Shown piece after piece: positions 11,682 to 25,551 of a DNA stretch of 29,456 nucleotides. The stretch comes from Thermomucor indicae-seudaticae (taxonomy: Eukaryota > Mucoromycota > Mucoromycetes > Mucorales > Lichtheimiaceae), in contig JSYX01000386.1 in NCBI GenBank assembly GCA_000787465.1, positions 1-29,456 on the forward strand, written 5' to 3'. Each line of letters starts with the position of its first letter. The stretch's first letter is position 1. Under the pieces are notes generated by a model, which was not told the DNA's origin, did not search any database, and saw only the letters and a program-made list of their open reading frames with translations. The position numbers were made by a program, and so were the translations under genes.

Positions 11682-11962
11682 TGGAGAAACGAGAAAACAA
11701 CAAGTTGGCCCTTGTTCCTGTGCAAAGAGGAAGGAAAGAATTTTTTTGTTGCAGCGGGATGTCAAAAGCAAGCGAGATCCTCCAATGAAATCCATTCATC
11801 AGCGTACCTGCAGAAGTCCGGATTGAGCATGGTGACATATGCCTGAAGAGGGATGGTGCCGTAAAGGAGAAAAGGTTGCACAGCTAAAAGGGAACAATTA
11901 TAAATTTTCTCCACACGCGATACTACATTGTCTTCTCTTTTTCTTTTCTTCTTCTTCCTCCA
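11682..11962. promoter_or_regulatory. Shared divergent promoter region, GGC1 and dysferlin-domain gene
   Basis: A 281-bp interval between two ATGs pointing away from each other must hold both promoters. A CT-rich tract (about 11926-11960) runs up to the plus-strand ATG. It may mark transcription initiation, but it also looks like a polypyrimidine tract before an AATGCAG acceptor. No clear TATA box. Confidence 0.5.
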
Positions 11963-13364
11963 ATGCAGCCGCGTCTGCATTCAGATAATCGTAGTCAAAA
12001 TAGCGATCGTACAGCAACCACGTCCGTATCACTACGTTGCTTGGCCCGTGTGGTCTTTGTGCCACGATGCTGTAAAAGACTGCGGGCTTTGGCCACTTGG
12101 ACAAGTCCTCGTCAAAGAGATTCGGTGTTGCTCTTGCTGGCTTGGTGGATCACCTGCCTCTGGTTTCGGTTCATCATTGTTTATTTAGCACCGCTCTCCA
12201 TCCTGCTATACGGTATATACCGTTGGCGACATAAAATAACGTTTCCATATGACGAAGAGGAGCGACTACGGCAAGCTCTCGAGACGCTAGATGCCATTGA
12301 GCAGTTCCAGAAAGCTTGGTGGGGATGGTTCGAGTGGCACGAGCGCCCAGTCGAGACACGTCGCAGATTTGCCACCATGGTGTATTTGTACTTGGGATGG
12401 CTGGCAGCACATCAATATCTAGACACGTATCAAATAATGCTTGTCGTCGGCACTCTAGCATTAATCTGGTCTAGTCCCTGGACGCGTCGATACCTTCCCT
12501 TGACGTTTCTGAAGTCAGTCATGCTCGCTATCCTTGTTGGCCCGCTTGAGCGTAAGCTCGATGGATCTTTTGCACCGCTCATGCAGCGCGCCGAAGACTT
12601 CCAGCGCCAACTGATGCATACGAGTCGGTCGTCCTGTCAGAAACGGACGACAGGACATTTTGAGTTTGTCATTTACGAAAATCAGGTATTATACCAGATC
12701 GCTTCTCTTTTAATTCCTTTTTCAAGTCTTCTAAAGATGGAAAGCTACACAGCGATTCTGGCCGGGCACAGGATGGCGATCCGTTACCCTGTCGCCAATT
12801 GAAAGAGCCTCATGGACAGACGCGGCAAAGCAACCGGTACCTTCCAAAGCGCACTTTACCCTCCCGGAAACAATCCAAACGAAGTCCACTGCAGGCGGTG
12901 AGCAGACTTGGATCTGGACATGGAAAGACAGCGACTGGCGACTGGACTTGACGGACTTGACGGACGAACTGGGATGGTCATACGGCACTGTCTTTTGGTC
13001 AGTCTTTAACCGTGAAGCCAAAGGCTGGTGGTCCACTCGGCGCAGGCGCTGGGCGCGCACAGCCCAATTAACCTCTGAGACTCCGGATACCCGGCTCCTG
13101 TCTGTGGAAACAGACGCACGTCCAAATGAATCTGCCAGTTGTCCACAGAGTGTCTTGTCCTTTGATTCTCGCTCGTCTAGTACTCCTTTGCATGAAACTA
13201 ATCACAACAGGCGCATTACTTCGTTCGTACGATCCACTGCATTTAGCAATACCCCGTCTTCGGCAGGCACCGACAACACAGACAAGGGTAGCAAGAAAAA
13301 AAGATGGAAACAGATATCAGAAAGACGTGAACCTGTATGGAAAAGTGTCCGTATCAAACCGTAG
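11963..13364 (+). CDS. Pex24p/dysferlin-domain membrane protein (Pex23-32 family-like)
   Basis: Integral membrane protein of the fungal peroxin family that shapes ER-peroxisome contacts and controls peroxisome number. Exons 11963-12685 and 12753-13364 (1335 nt, 444 aa). The intron acceptor was chosen at 12751-12752 because it joins FEFVIYENQ to RFWPGTGWRSV, restoring the dysferlin N-terminal motif and opening the frame to the end. Two hydrophobic hairpins, about residues 54-84 and 136-171, resemble the reticulon-like membrane part of these peroxins. The DysF domain spans about 230-344, with ERASWTD and the C-terminal WKWxDxxW-like WTWKDSDWRLDL and WWSTRRRRWART. The tail (345-444) is Ser-rich, basic and disordered. 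Which PEX paralogue it is cannot be decided. A start further downstream or a 5' intron is possible because the ATG sits in a CT-rich AATGCAG context. Confidence 0.87.
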
Positions 13365-13431
13365 CTAGACATAACAGTTTCCAAGTTCTTTTCTCTGTAA
13401 TTTATGCACGAAAAATAATGACTTGTTTTCT

Positions 13432-14541
<1,110 letters not shown>

Positions 14542-14694
14542 AGTGGAAACGAAAGTGAAAGAGTGATAGAATTAAAGAAACGGTGACCTGCCAGGTACCG
14601 TATCACAAAAGCAGCAGGAAGCATATGAAAGTGCCAAATTCGATGACTAAGGAGTTCCCAAGGCATTGGGTCATTGGTAACAACCCCGCATTTC

Positions 14695-14700
14695 TTTATT
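14695..14700 (-). terminator. Poly(A) signal of VPS34
   Basis: AATAAA on the minus strand, 25 nt past the VPS34 stop codon. Between it and the nitronate monooxygenase ATG (14541) only about 150 bp remain for that gene's promoter. Confidence 0.65.
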
Positions 14701-14725
14701 CATTGTGTTCAGAGATTATATGATA

Positions 14726-18269
<3,544 letters not shown>

Positions 18270-18717
18270 GACGTTGATGGAAGTTCCGAGTGTCGAAAAT
18301 TGTTCGAGTTTGCAAGAGGGTATCGGGTAAAAGTGTGTGTATTGCAAGTTTCGGAAATTGCATGAAATTCGCTACAACGAAACGAATTGGGACAGTGACC
18401 AGGCATCATAGTGGAAACTTTATTCTACTCGATTCATTGAGTGCCATCGATCGAGTACTGCTTAGGAAAATGAATCTGTTGGTGACAGTTCTCTGATGAT
18501 CGATACTAAAGTGATTGCCACAGCAACATGGGGGTAAAAAGAATGGGCATCCTGTGGGAACAGAACTCTAAAACTCCAACATATCGAAGGTAGACGAGTA
18601 ATACGGCTAGTGTCTTTTGCAAATGCATGATGCACAAGGTATGCTTTGAAAGTCCCTTGTCCTTCTGCACTGCTATGCATGGCATGGCAGTCTGGCTGGT
18701 AAAGTCCTTACTCATTC
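18270..18717. promoter_or_regulatory. Divergent promoter region, VPS34 and coiled-coil gene
   Basis: A 448-bp interval between divergent ATGs. It has minus-strand open frames (for example 18506-18715), but none joins the VPS34 C2 start in frame and none resembles a protein. It presumably holds both promoters and 5' leaders. No clear TATA box. Confidence 0.45.
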
Positions 18718-19389
18718 ATGAGCACGGCTGGCTGGGTTCCAATTGATCTCTTCTCTCTGGACTCGACATGCGAACTTGGAATGCAAACTGAACCAACCGA
18801 AACAGAGATCTCTAAAGATCAACAGTCAGAATCGAACGCATTAGGGATTAAGCGGCTACCACGTTGGCAGTTTCGGAAAGAACGAAAAAAGCTTAGACGT
18901 CAAAACCAGCGACGCCTGATAGCACAGGAGCGTGACAAGGACAGTCCGATCGAGGAATCAGAGGAAAGCAAAAAGGAACGTCGAGAGCGCGAGCTGAAGG
19001 AGCATGCAGAGTACCTTCAGCGGAAGAAAGCCTGGGAGGACAGAGAAAGACAATACAATCTGATAAACATGGCTCGAAAGAAAGTTGAGGAAGCAGAAAA
19101 GAGAGCCAAAGAAATCGCACAGGTATGATGAAATATCTTCTTATAGCTGCGAAGCCTTCGGTTCATGTAATAACAAGTCAGAATACAGCAAAAGTGGCGC
19201 GAAGCTTTGCTACGTATGCCTGTCATGCCGCCTTCCTTTCCTTCTCGGTCGGGAAAAACACAGGTACAGTTGGACTGCTATGCCATGGATACGGCTCACG
19301 CTAACATTGAAAAACCGTAGATACGTATCCAAAACGGTCCTACTTTTGTACCTGGGAGTGATGATCAAGAACATGATGATTTGAGCTGA
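18718..19389 (+). CDS. Charged coiled-coil protein, possibly related to U2AF-like (ZRSR2) N-termini
   Basis: Exons 18718-19122, 19189-19263, 19321-19389 (549 nt, 182 aa). Both introns are GT-AG (66 and 57 nt, the second with a CTAAC branch site), phase 0, and the frame ends cleanly at TGA. About residues 50-150 are extremely charged helix (KERKKLRRQNQRRL, ERRERELKEHAEYLQRKKAW, RKKVEEAEKRAKEIAQ), then WREALLRMPVMPPSFP and an acidic end. The pattern of a Trp-containing RE-rich helix followed by KK..EEAEKRA..Q..W resembles, from general knowledge, the N-terminal helix of ZRSR2/Urp-type splicing factors. However, the CCCH fingers and RRM of those proteins are absent here. Function otherwise unknown; nuclear localisation is likely from basic clusters. 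The last two exons are less certain than the first. Confidence 0.65.
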
Positions 19390-19998
19390 TATGTTTCCAT
19401 TGAAAGGCACTATAATAATTTGGTAAGGTCCTGTCTTTTTGGCTTCTCTCGGATATTACGAGATTGATCGAGTATCAGTATACCTACGGCCACAGTCTCG
19501 TTATACTGTTTCTGAGTTGGACTTTCCAAATTAATGTCTATTCAATTCTGCGTTTCATTGCTTCATGTTGGTCTCGACAACAGGAAGAATCAGCCTTCTA
19601 TTGCGTAAACCAGGAACAGATGGGGTGTATCAACGATCAGACTTCTCTCAGGACCAGGGAAGGTTCGACTGCTGAGTCAGAATCCATGAAAATACAGGTC
19701 GCACGGGAAGGAGCATAGCGTTTACCACGGTAGCCTAAATCGGAACGCCCAAAGTAGCAGGATACAACACGAGAGGATGACGCCTGACAGTGCTGAAGGG
19801 ACTGCAGAAGCACATCTAGCCCTTCACCAGTTGCATTTATTACGACTTTTTCCTTGCTTAAACCATGAACTATTTAGTTTGTTGTATACACAAGGCAGAC
19901 ACTATTGACATAAATTCCTGAAGAGCAAACGAAAGCGTTCATAGATAATAAAAGCATATAATACATCTCACAACAACGGTTATTGTTATCAATTGCCG
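19390..19998. other. Intergenic gap between convergent genes
   Basis: 609 bp, with one 84-codon frame (19464-19718) that has no recognised similarity and atypical composition. It probably carries the 3' UTRs of the coiled-coil gene (+) and the chromodomain gene (minus). Confidence 0.5.
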
Positions 19999-22900
19999 CT
20001 ACATAGCTGCACTTGCCGCTTCGGTATGCCTCGCCCTTGAACCAAAGTTACTCAAAATATCTTTGGAATGGACATGGTCAATCGCAGGTAAAGGATCCTT
20101 GATAGATCCGATATCATCAACGACGACAAAGAATTCACGCGACTCATAGTATGTACGTGCAAGATGATCCATCCACTTCACAGTGTGTACGCTGTCGTCA
20201 TGAATATATCCAAATTTCTGAAATAGCACGCTAGATCAGTGGCCACGGTAAAACGGAAACCATGGATAATGCATAACTTACCTGAGCGGTCCAATCTTGC
20301 ATTATACGACATTTACCATCAGAAAGTTGTAGATAAATTGCAGCCATGGCTTGTCGTGCCCTGTTGCACAGTTAAGGTAAGCAGTTGCACTTCACTGATT
20401 TAGTACTTCGCGCATCATTTACCTTCTTGCTGTGTCTTTATCGACAACTGCATTTTTCAAGCGTTTAACGTAATCGGCCTTCAAGACTACAAGCCACTCT
20501 CCATATGTTTCCGTTGCATTTAACTGCAAGTACAAACGTGAGCGATATGTTGCTGCGATGGAATCCTGCTAACCTACCTGCTCCGCCGCTTCCGTCATCC
20601 GAACAAGTATGCTAGAATCATGCAGCAAGTTGGCTACGTCTGTGGTCATAAAGCCCCCTGTAAAAGGTATAATGACACGTTAGAAGATTACATGCCTTAT
20701 GCCACCACGAAAGGGCTTTACCTGAATATTTCGGGAACGTTATAACAGGTGGCGGTACGTAATCCGTCCACGGCTTTTGCACGCCGAATTCCCAAAAGAA
20801 AGCCGGCCAAGTGGTCCGTTTACGTTTGTAGAGTTGTTGTGAAAACAGGCTTTTGTCATATCGATCGAACTATACAAGAGTCAATTGATCTGACATACAG
20901 AGATGAACCAAGTTTTTGCTTACAAGATACACCAGTGGCCTTGTCCTGCTGACACCTTCTTTAAACGGTCGAAACGCCTCTCTAAGAAGGTTGCTAAACA
21001 TTGAGCTCCCGACAATTTGAACATGGGTATCTGGTGCGAGCATCGCAACAAGCTATCACTGAAAGTTAACATGAAAGTCTCCATTCTACCAGTCAATAAT
21101 CACTGTCACCTTTTCAGGGAACTTGAGTATAAGCGCCATTTTTTGCCAATCGAAAACCGATCCTGGTCTCCGAGACAATCGCGAGCCGTACGCCAGGTTC
21201 GGAAGTTTGTTGAACGATACTGGTTGTGGAGGCAAGTTTTCCAGGTGTATCATCAGCATGTTGTTGTGCAAGCCTTTGTCTGCCAGACCCCATGCATTGA
21301 TCATTTCCGACGTGCACGGAACAATGGCAAAGGCTTCACTGGGGCGCTCTTGTATGTAAATAATCCCTGCCTATTATATGTGTCACAAATCGCGTTGTTA
21401 TACTCAATACTCTTGGAGAGCTTACCATATGATTGACGTTTAGAAAGTTGCGTAGCTTTCCGTAGTCTATGACGCTTTTCACAGCTGGCTGTAGTGCGAA
21501 AAGACCAGAGACATGATTACGGAAGAAAAACTCCAATGGTTTGATACCAAGGTAACTAGTCATACAAATTTTTCTCCCGTCGTTAACGCGCTCACTAATC
21601 CTGAGAAGTTCTTTGACTCTGGAAGATCTTGACTTCATGCCAGGAATAGAGACGATTTTCACATCTGATATCAGCTCATTTTTTCTCCAAAGTTGGCCCT
21701 CCCATCTTAGCATGTCATTCTGGGTAGTTTCCCTCAGATCAGGATATACAGGTCGCTGCGAAGTTCGTGCAGTCGGTGGTTCAGAAGGATGCTGCCGAGT
21801 CGATGGGATTGCTGGCTCCTGGGTTGCAGTCGGTGTATTCCAGCTGGCAGATGTGGATCGGGCACTTTGGGAAAGCCTTAGGTCTCTCGATATACCGCGC
21901 GAAATTGAAGAAGGCGATGGCGCCAGGCCTAATCGTGGAGCCGATGATTGATCTAGCGCAGCATGTTGAGCGGGAACCTGTTCAGATGCCAGATGCCGAC
22001 TTGGAGGTAACATGCCACCAGTATTGGATCCACCTCGCCGAGACAGCTGGGTTCCGCTATGACGGATACCGCCAACTAAGATATAAGTGAGATATATATC
22101 CAGATCTTAACTATCCAATATGCTTACTTTGAGAAGTTTGAGTTACGTCCTTTAGCGAGTCTGTCCGAAACTTCTCTGTAGAGATCCTCGCTTTTTCCCT
22201 GCCTGCAGATATCGTCGACGACCGTTGCACCTCCGTTCTGACGTTGGTCATCTTTTGGATCAATTCGTCAACAATACTCGTACCAGCACTGGATGAAGCT
22301 ATTATACGCAGAGGTTATACACGCAATATCTAAAAGCCAATCCATAACCGCTTGCTTACATTGCGTCGTTGGGCGTTTAATACGACCGAAACCTTCTTCC
22401 CTTTCCGAGTCAGCTGAGGAAGCATCCGTACGTGGACGTTTGTGCCCGGCCTAGCAGGCGTTATTAGCCATGTACTACTCTTTTCTGCTGAGAAATTATA
22501 CAATACCTGTTTTCCTTTATCCAAATCGTTGACAGAAGACTGGCTTCTGGGCATTGACGACGACGGTGTAGCTACTGCTTCTGTATTCGGATCGTTGGGC
22601 CGCACCGGCCCTTTATCTGGAACTGGTGTTTTGGCTGTAAAAGGTTTATGTGATCTCGCCGTAGATTGCGTCGAACTAACTGTGCTGGTCGTGGACGAGG
22701 TCTGCGGCAAGAACAGAGGACTTTCTTGCTCCGCAGTTTCTTGTGCTGGAGCCGCTGTTGTCTTGGCGGTCGCGTTAGCATAGCCTTTCACGTGTAAGAA
22801 AAGCGATGGACTGACTTTAGGAAGAGGCTTCTTTTGCGATTGCTCCTGTGCTGCAGGAGACTTTGATTGCTGCGATCGCGAAGATTCGGCGGTTGTCGAT

Positions 22901-23334
22901 TGTGCCAGAGGCGAGTTTGATTTTGTCTTCGTAGCAGAACTGAGGGCGCGTACAGGAGAAGGAGATCTTGAAGAAGCTATTAAGCGACGTTTACTATCGG
23001 ACAAACTTGCTAAGAAAGTCTTGAGCAATTCTGGACAGTTCAAGTTCTCCTCTGGCTCCCAAGTATTGTCACTAGCAGCAAGATCAGTTGTTGTTGTTTA
23101 TTGCGAGTTTTGAAGTGCTCTGAGCTCAGAGCAGTATTGTTAGTAACAAACACTATGTGTGCTACAACCATTACGAATCTTTACGTACCACCTATCGTCA
23201 TAATTTTTCCATTTGATCAGGAATTCTAATCTACCATAGTGTCGTCTCACATCCAGAATGGATTCAACTTCGTATAAAGCTTCATCTTCGTCCACATTTA
23301 ACAGGGCCAAATCTTCGGCATTATCCACGTTCAT
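19999..23334 (-). CDS. Chromodomain protein with SPOC-like region (Chp1/TASOR-like architecture)
   Basis: Predicted heterochromatin reader. Exons: 23334-23192, 23071-22360, 22251-22128, 22075-21426, 21370-21110, 21052-20924, 20869-20722, 20657-20578, 20523-20423, 20360-20282, 20217-19999 (2646 nt, 881 aa). The N-terminal chromodomain (about 20-75) has the methyl-lysine cage Tyr21, Trp42, Tyr45 and the HP1-type NTWEPEENLNCPELL. A long Ser/Thr/Pro/Gln-rich disordered linker follows (about 80-440). Residues about 448-562 (LRWEGQLWRKNELISDVKI to AGIIYIQERPSEAFAIVPC) read like a SPOC domain. The C-terminal 320 residues are well ordered (FDRYDKSLFSQQLYKRK, PPPVITFPKYSGGFMTTD) but not assigned. Intron 2 is uncertain: the GTAAGC donor at 22359 forces an acceptor at 22252, yet 22298-22252 also reads as coding (TSIVDELIQK) if a GC donor at 22364 is used, giving 895 aa. 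Exon 1 could also end 3 nt later. Confidence 0.88.
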
Positions 23335-23777
23335 TCCGGTGCCGGACTGCTTCCTTTGAGAGAAAAGTCAACATTCCTTCGAGTTTGGCGGAGCGTTCCT
23401 CGGAAACCGAACCGAGGAAACACAGCCAGAACAAAACTACAAAACATTGAATGCTGACCTATGCTATCCGCATGTTAATCTGCTCATCGCACAGCTAAAT
23501 GCATGTATATGAAAATAATTGTGAATAAGCTCTAATCTGCAGAGAAACATCCGTATTAGCCGTCCTTCATCTATATCTAACTCTGAATGATGTAAACAGG
23601 CAGGCTTTTCAAGTCAACATGTCATTCTTGTAGATTACAGAGACCTCTTTGATTGCTCATGTGAGGTGGATTATGCCCGAGTACGTAGTAAGTTATTAAG
23701 CGTGTATAGATCTACTGGCTCCATCAAATAAGTTCAGCTGGGCCATTGGAAGGCTTATCCGGAACATTGAATCGATT
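23335..23777. other. Upstream region of the chromodomain gene
   Basis: 443 bp between the chromodomain ATG and the mL54 stop. Holds the promoter of the first and the 3' UTR of the second. No gene, RNA or clear TATA box seen. Confidence 0.5.
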
Positions 23778-24222
23778 TTATGTCTTCTTGTCTTTCATAA
23801 AGTTTTGCGCCTTAATAGCATCTCGGTTCTTTTTTCTATGATACTGCCGATTACTTGGTTTCGATGTCTTTTGCTTCTGCTTTTTCTCGTCTAACAGGTC
23901 CCAGAGCCAGTCAGGGTATTCGCTGTCGTCTAGTGCAACCGGATCTTCGCCGTCTTTCAGAAAATTGATGCCTTTAAGAACAGTGCCCTTTGGAACTGAT
24001 GAGGGTTGCCGGGTTGATGCTGTCGATTTTGTGGCTGTCGCCGTTGAATCTGCAAGGGGTAAACTTGGGTCAGCAGTACTGAGAACGAGAGACGTAATTA
24101 CGTTTCCAACCTTGTGGTTGTGACTCTGCAGTCACTAATGTTCGAGTCGCAGCAAGACAGTAAACTCGCCTTAAGCTTGACGCTCCTCTGAATGTCGCAT
24201 TAAGGCGTAACAAGGCTGCCAT
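23778..24222 (-). CDS. MRPL37: Mitochondrial large-subunit ribosomal protein mL54
   Basis: Component of the mitochondrial 54S/39S large ribosomal subunit (mL54; MRPL37 in yeast nomenclature). Exons 24222-24111 and 24049-23778 (384 nt, 127 aa), separated by a 61-nt GT-AG intron. The N-terminus (MAALLRLNATFRGASSLRRV) is an Arg/Ala/Leu/Ser amphipathic presequence without acidic residues, as expected for matrix import. The mature part has the family core VLKGINFLKDGEDPVALDD followed by SEYPDWLWDLLDEKK, and ends in a basic helix (NRQYHRKKNRDAIKAQNFMK). The gene is easily missed because its two exons are short. It diverges from CWC21 over 151 bp, a typical layout for co-expressed housekeeping genes. 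The symbol follows the yeast ortholog and is an inference from domain identity. Confidence 0.92.
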
Positions 24223-24373
24223 TTATGTTTTTCGTTAAACAGTAAAGGAGACGCTTCGAGGCAATATGTCGTGACTGTTTCTCGCAGACGCGGCGGAGTT
24301 TATTTCTCTGCCGAATTCGGTTAACACTGCAGTTGCTGCTTTTCCTTGTTTCTTTTTCTGCAAAGTACACACA
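24223..24373. promoter_or_regulatory. Short bidirectional promoter, mL54 and CWC21
   Basis: Only 151 bp separate two divergent ATGs, so both genes must initiate within it. It contains a GC-rich core (GACGCGGCG near 24290) and CT-rich tracts towards CWC21, and no TATA box on either strand, which suits constitutive genes. Confidence 0.6.
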
Positions 24374-25214
24374 ATGTATAACGGCATCGGTCTCCCTACA
24401 CCCCGTGGTTCAGGTAAGTTATAAAGCTTTCTGTTTTCAAAGACAATTTCGTATTAACAAGTGACTCCTTAGGAACGAATGGTTATGTCGTTCGCAACCT
24501 TTCTTACATACGACCACCGAAGATTGAACGTCTACCAGATACCACTGCGCAAGATTCGAAAGGTCCTACTCCATCTCTGAAACAACCAAATAAAGAGATT
24601 TTACTTCATGATCGGAAGCGCAAGGTGGAAATTAAATGTATGGAACTCAGAATTCAACTTGAAGATGAAGGGTAAGTTTGAACCTTTTGTGTTTCTGCTG
24701 ACTGAGCGGGTTGTTGACATTTCGCACAGTCTTAGCGTTGACGAAATCGAAGAAAGGGTTACAAAGTTGCGTGAAAAACTGATGGACGACTTTGACAAAA
24801 TTGAACCGACAGACGCAAAAAGGTAATGCGACATACGTCTTTCTGAACTATCGCTTGATGCTAACTAGACATTATAGTCTGCAGTCATTTGAAACACATC
24901 AGTTGGCAGCCGCAAAGGAAGAAGAGAACAAGAGGATGATGAAGGCTCTTAAGATAAAACGAGATTCTTCCACCGAGCGCTCTGCCCCTGACCGTTCCCA
25001 CAGAAGTCGTAGTAGAAGTCGTAGCAGAAGTCGCAGTCCTGTGCGGCGATCGCGACGTGATCGTAGCAGAGATCGCAGCCCACGCCGTTCCAGACGTGAC
25101 CGAAGCCGTGACCGAAGCCGTAGCCCGCCACGCCGGTCCAGACGTGATCGAAGCCGCACCCCACCGCGCCGGTCCAGACGTGATCGAAGTCGAAGCCGAA
25201 GCCGAAGTCGTTAA
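24374..25214 (+). CDS. CWC21: Pre-mRNA splicing factor Cwc21 (SRRM2/cwf21 family)
   Basis: Spliceosome component that binds Prp8 and Snu114 near the catalytic centre; the animal relative is SRRM2/SRm300. Exons 24374-24413, 24473-24671, 24730-24822, 24878-25214 (669 nt, 222 aa), all GT-AG. The N-terminus MYNGIGLPTPRGSGTNGYV is the hallmark of the family and includes the Prp8-contacting segment. The cwf21 helical domain is LHDRKRKVEIKCMELRIQL followed by LSVDEIEERVTKLREKL. The C-terminal about 80 residues are an RS/RD domain (SRSRSRSRSRSP, RRSRRDRSR repeats), longer than in budding yeast Cwc21 and closer to SRRM2-like proteins. The RS tail is encoded by an internal 36-bp-spaced nucleotide repeat. 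It may be phosphorylated by SR kinases (inference). Confidence 0.96.
25083..25189 (+). repeat. Internal tandem repeats in the RS domain of CWC21
   Basis: An identical 23-nt segment (CGCCGGTCCAGACGTGATCG plus AAG) occurs at 25131-25153 and 25167-25189, 36 bp apart. A diverged copy starts at 25083, 48 bp upstream. Each encodes RRSRRDRSR. Recent unit duplication has lengthened the RS tail; the number of units may vary between strains. Confidence 0.85.
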
Positions 25215-25551
25215 TTCTATTAAAGATACCTATTCATAAGTTTGTTTATGCTTCAAGCTTTGCAAAGTCTATCTGCAGGATTAGCATTGTTAGCCTATAT
25301 ACATGGAGTCAGTCAAATGTCATTGAATAGTTGCACAGCTGCGTCAACAGTTTACCATTTTCTGGCAATTTAAAGAACTTGATATAGTTGACTGTTGTGA
25401 TCCCCTATATGATTGCTCTTGATGTTCTTTGACAAAAGACAATAAATCTAAATGCTCTATGAGTTCGCAATATCATTTGAGAATTGACAGTTGACGCTCT
25501 TTATTACAACGGATGTTTCCCTTATAAACTAAGGCGCATAATCATTAACGT
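25215..25551. other. Intergenic region between convergent CWC21 and DsbA-like genes
   Basis: 337 bp holding both 3' ends. AATAAA on the plus strand at 25441-25446 could serve CWC21. AATAAA on the minus strand at 25505-25500 lies 47 nt past the stop of the DsbA-like gene. Confidence 0.55.
25500..25505 (-). terminator. Poly(A) signal of the DsbA-like gene
   Basis: AATAAA on the minus strand, 47 nt downstream of the TAG stop. Confidence 0.55.

Noticed and set aside
12948..13364. Separate 138-aa gene
   Set aside because: It is the second exon of the dysferlin-domain gene; joining at 12685/12753 completes the DysF domain.
18506..18715. Minus-strand ATG at 18715 as an upstream start or exon of VPS34
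   Set aside because: Its product does not resemble the C2-domain start; the ATG at 18269 gives the expected MDFSYCLSRD and the total length fits Vps34.
19464..19718. 84-codon frame as a further exon of the coiled-coil gene
   Set aside because: The coiled-coil gene already ends at TGA 19387-19389 after a well-formed exon 3; this frame has hydrophobic, Cys-rich composition and no clear link.
21086..21436. Plus-strand frames over the chromodomain gene
   Set aside because: Shadows of exons 4-5 of that gene; no family resemblance, and they contradict the phase-consistent minus-strand exons.
24899..25159. Minus-strand Arg/Leu-rich open frames opposite CWC21
   Set aside because: Mirror image of the repetitive RS-encoding codons; no independent support.
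25010..25200. Repeats that look like a CRISPR or satellite array
   Set aside because: The repeat lies in frame within an exon and codes for a conserved RS domain; no spacers of fixed length, and the genome is eukaryotic.
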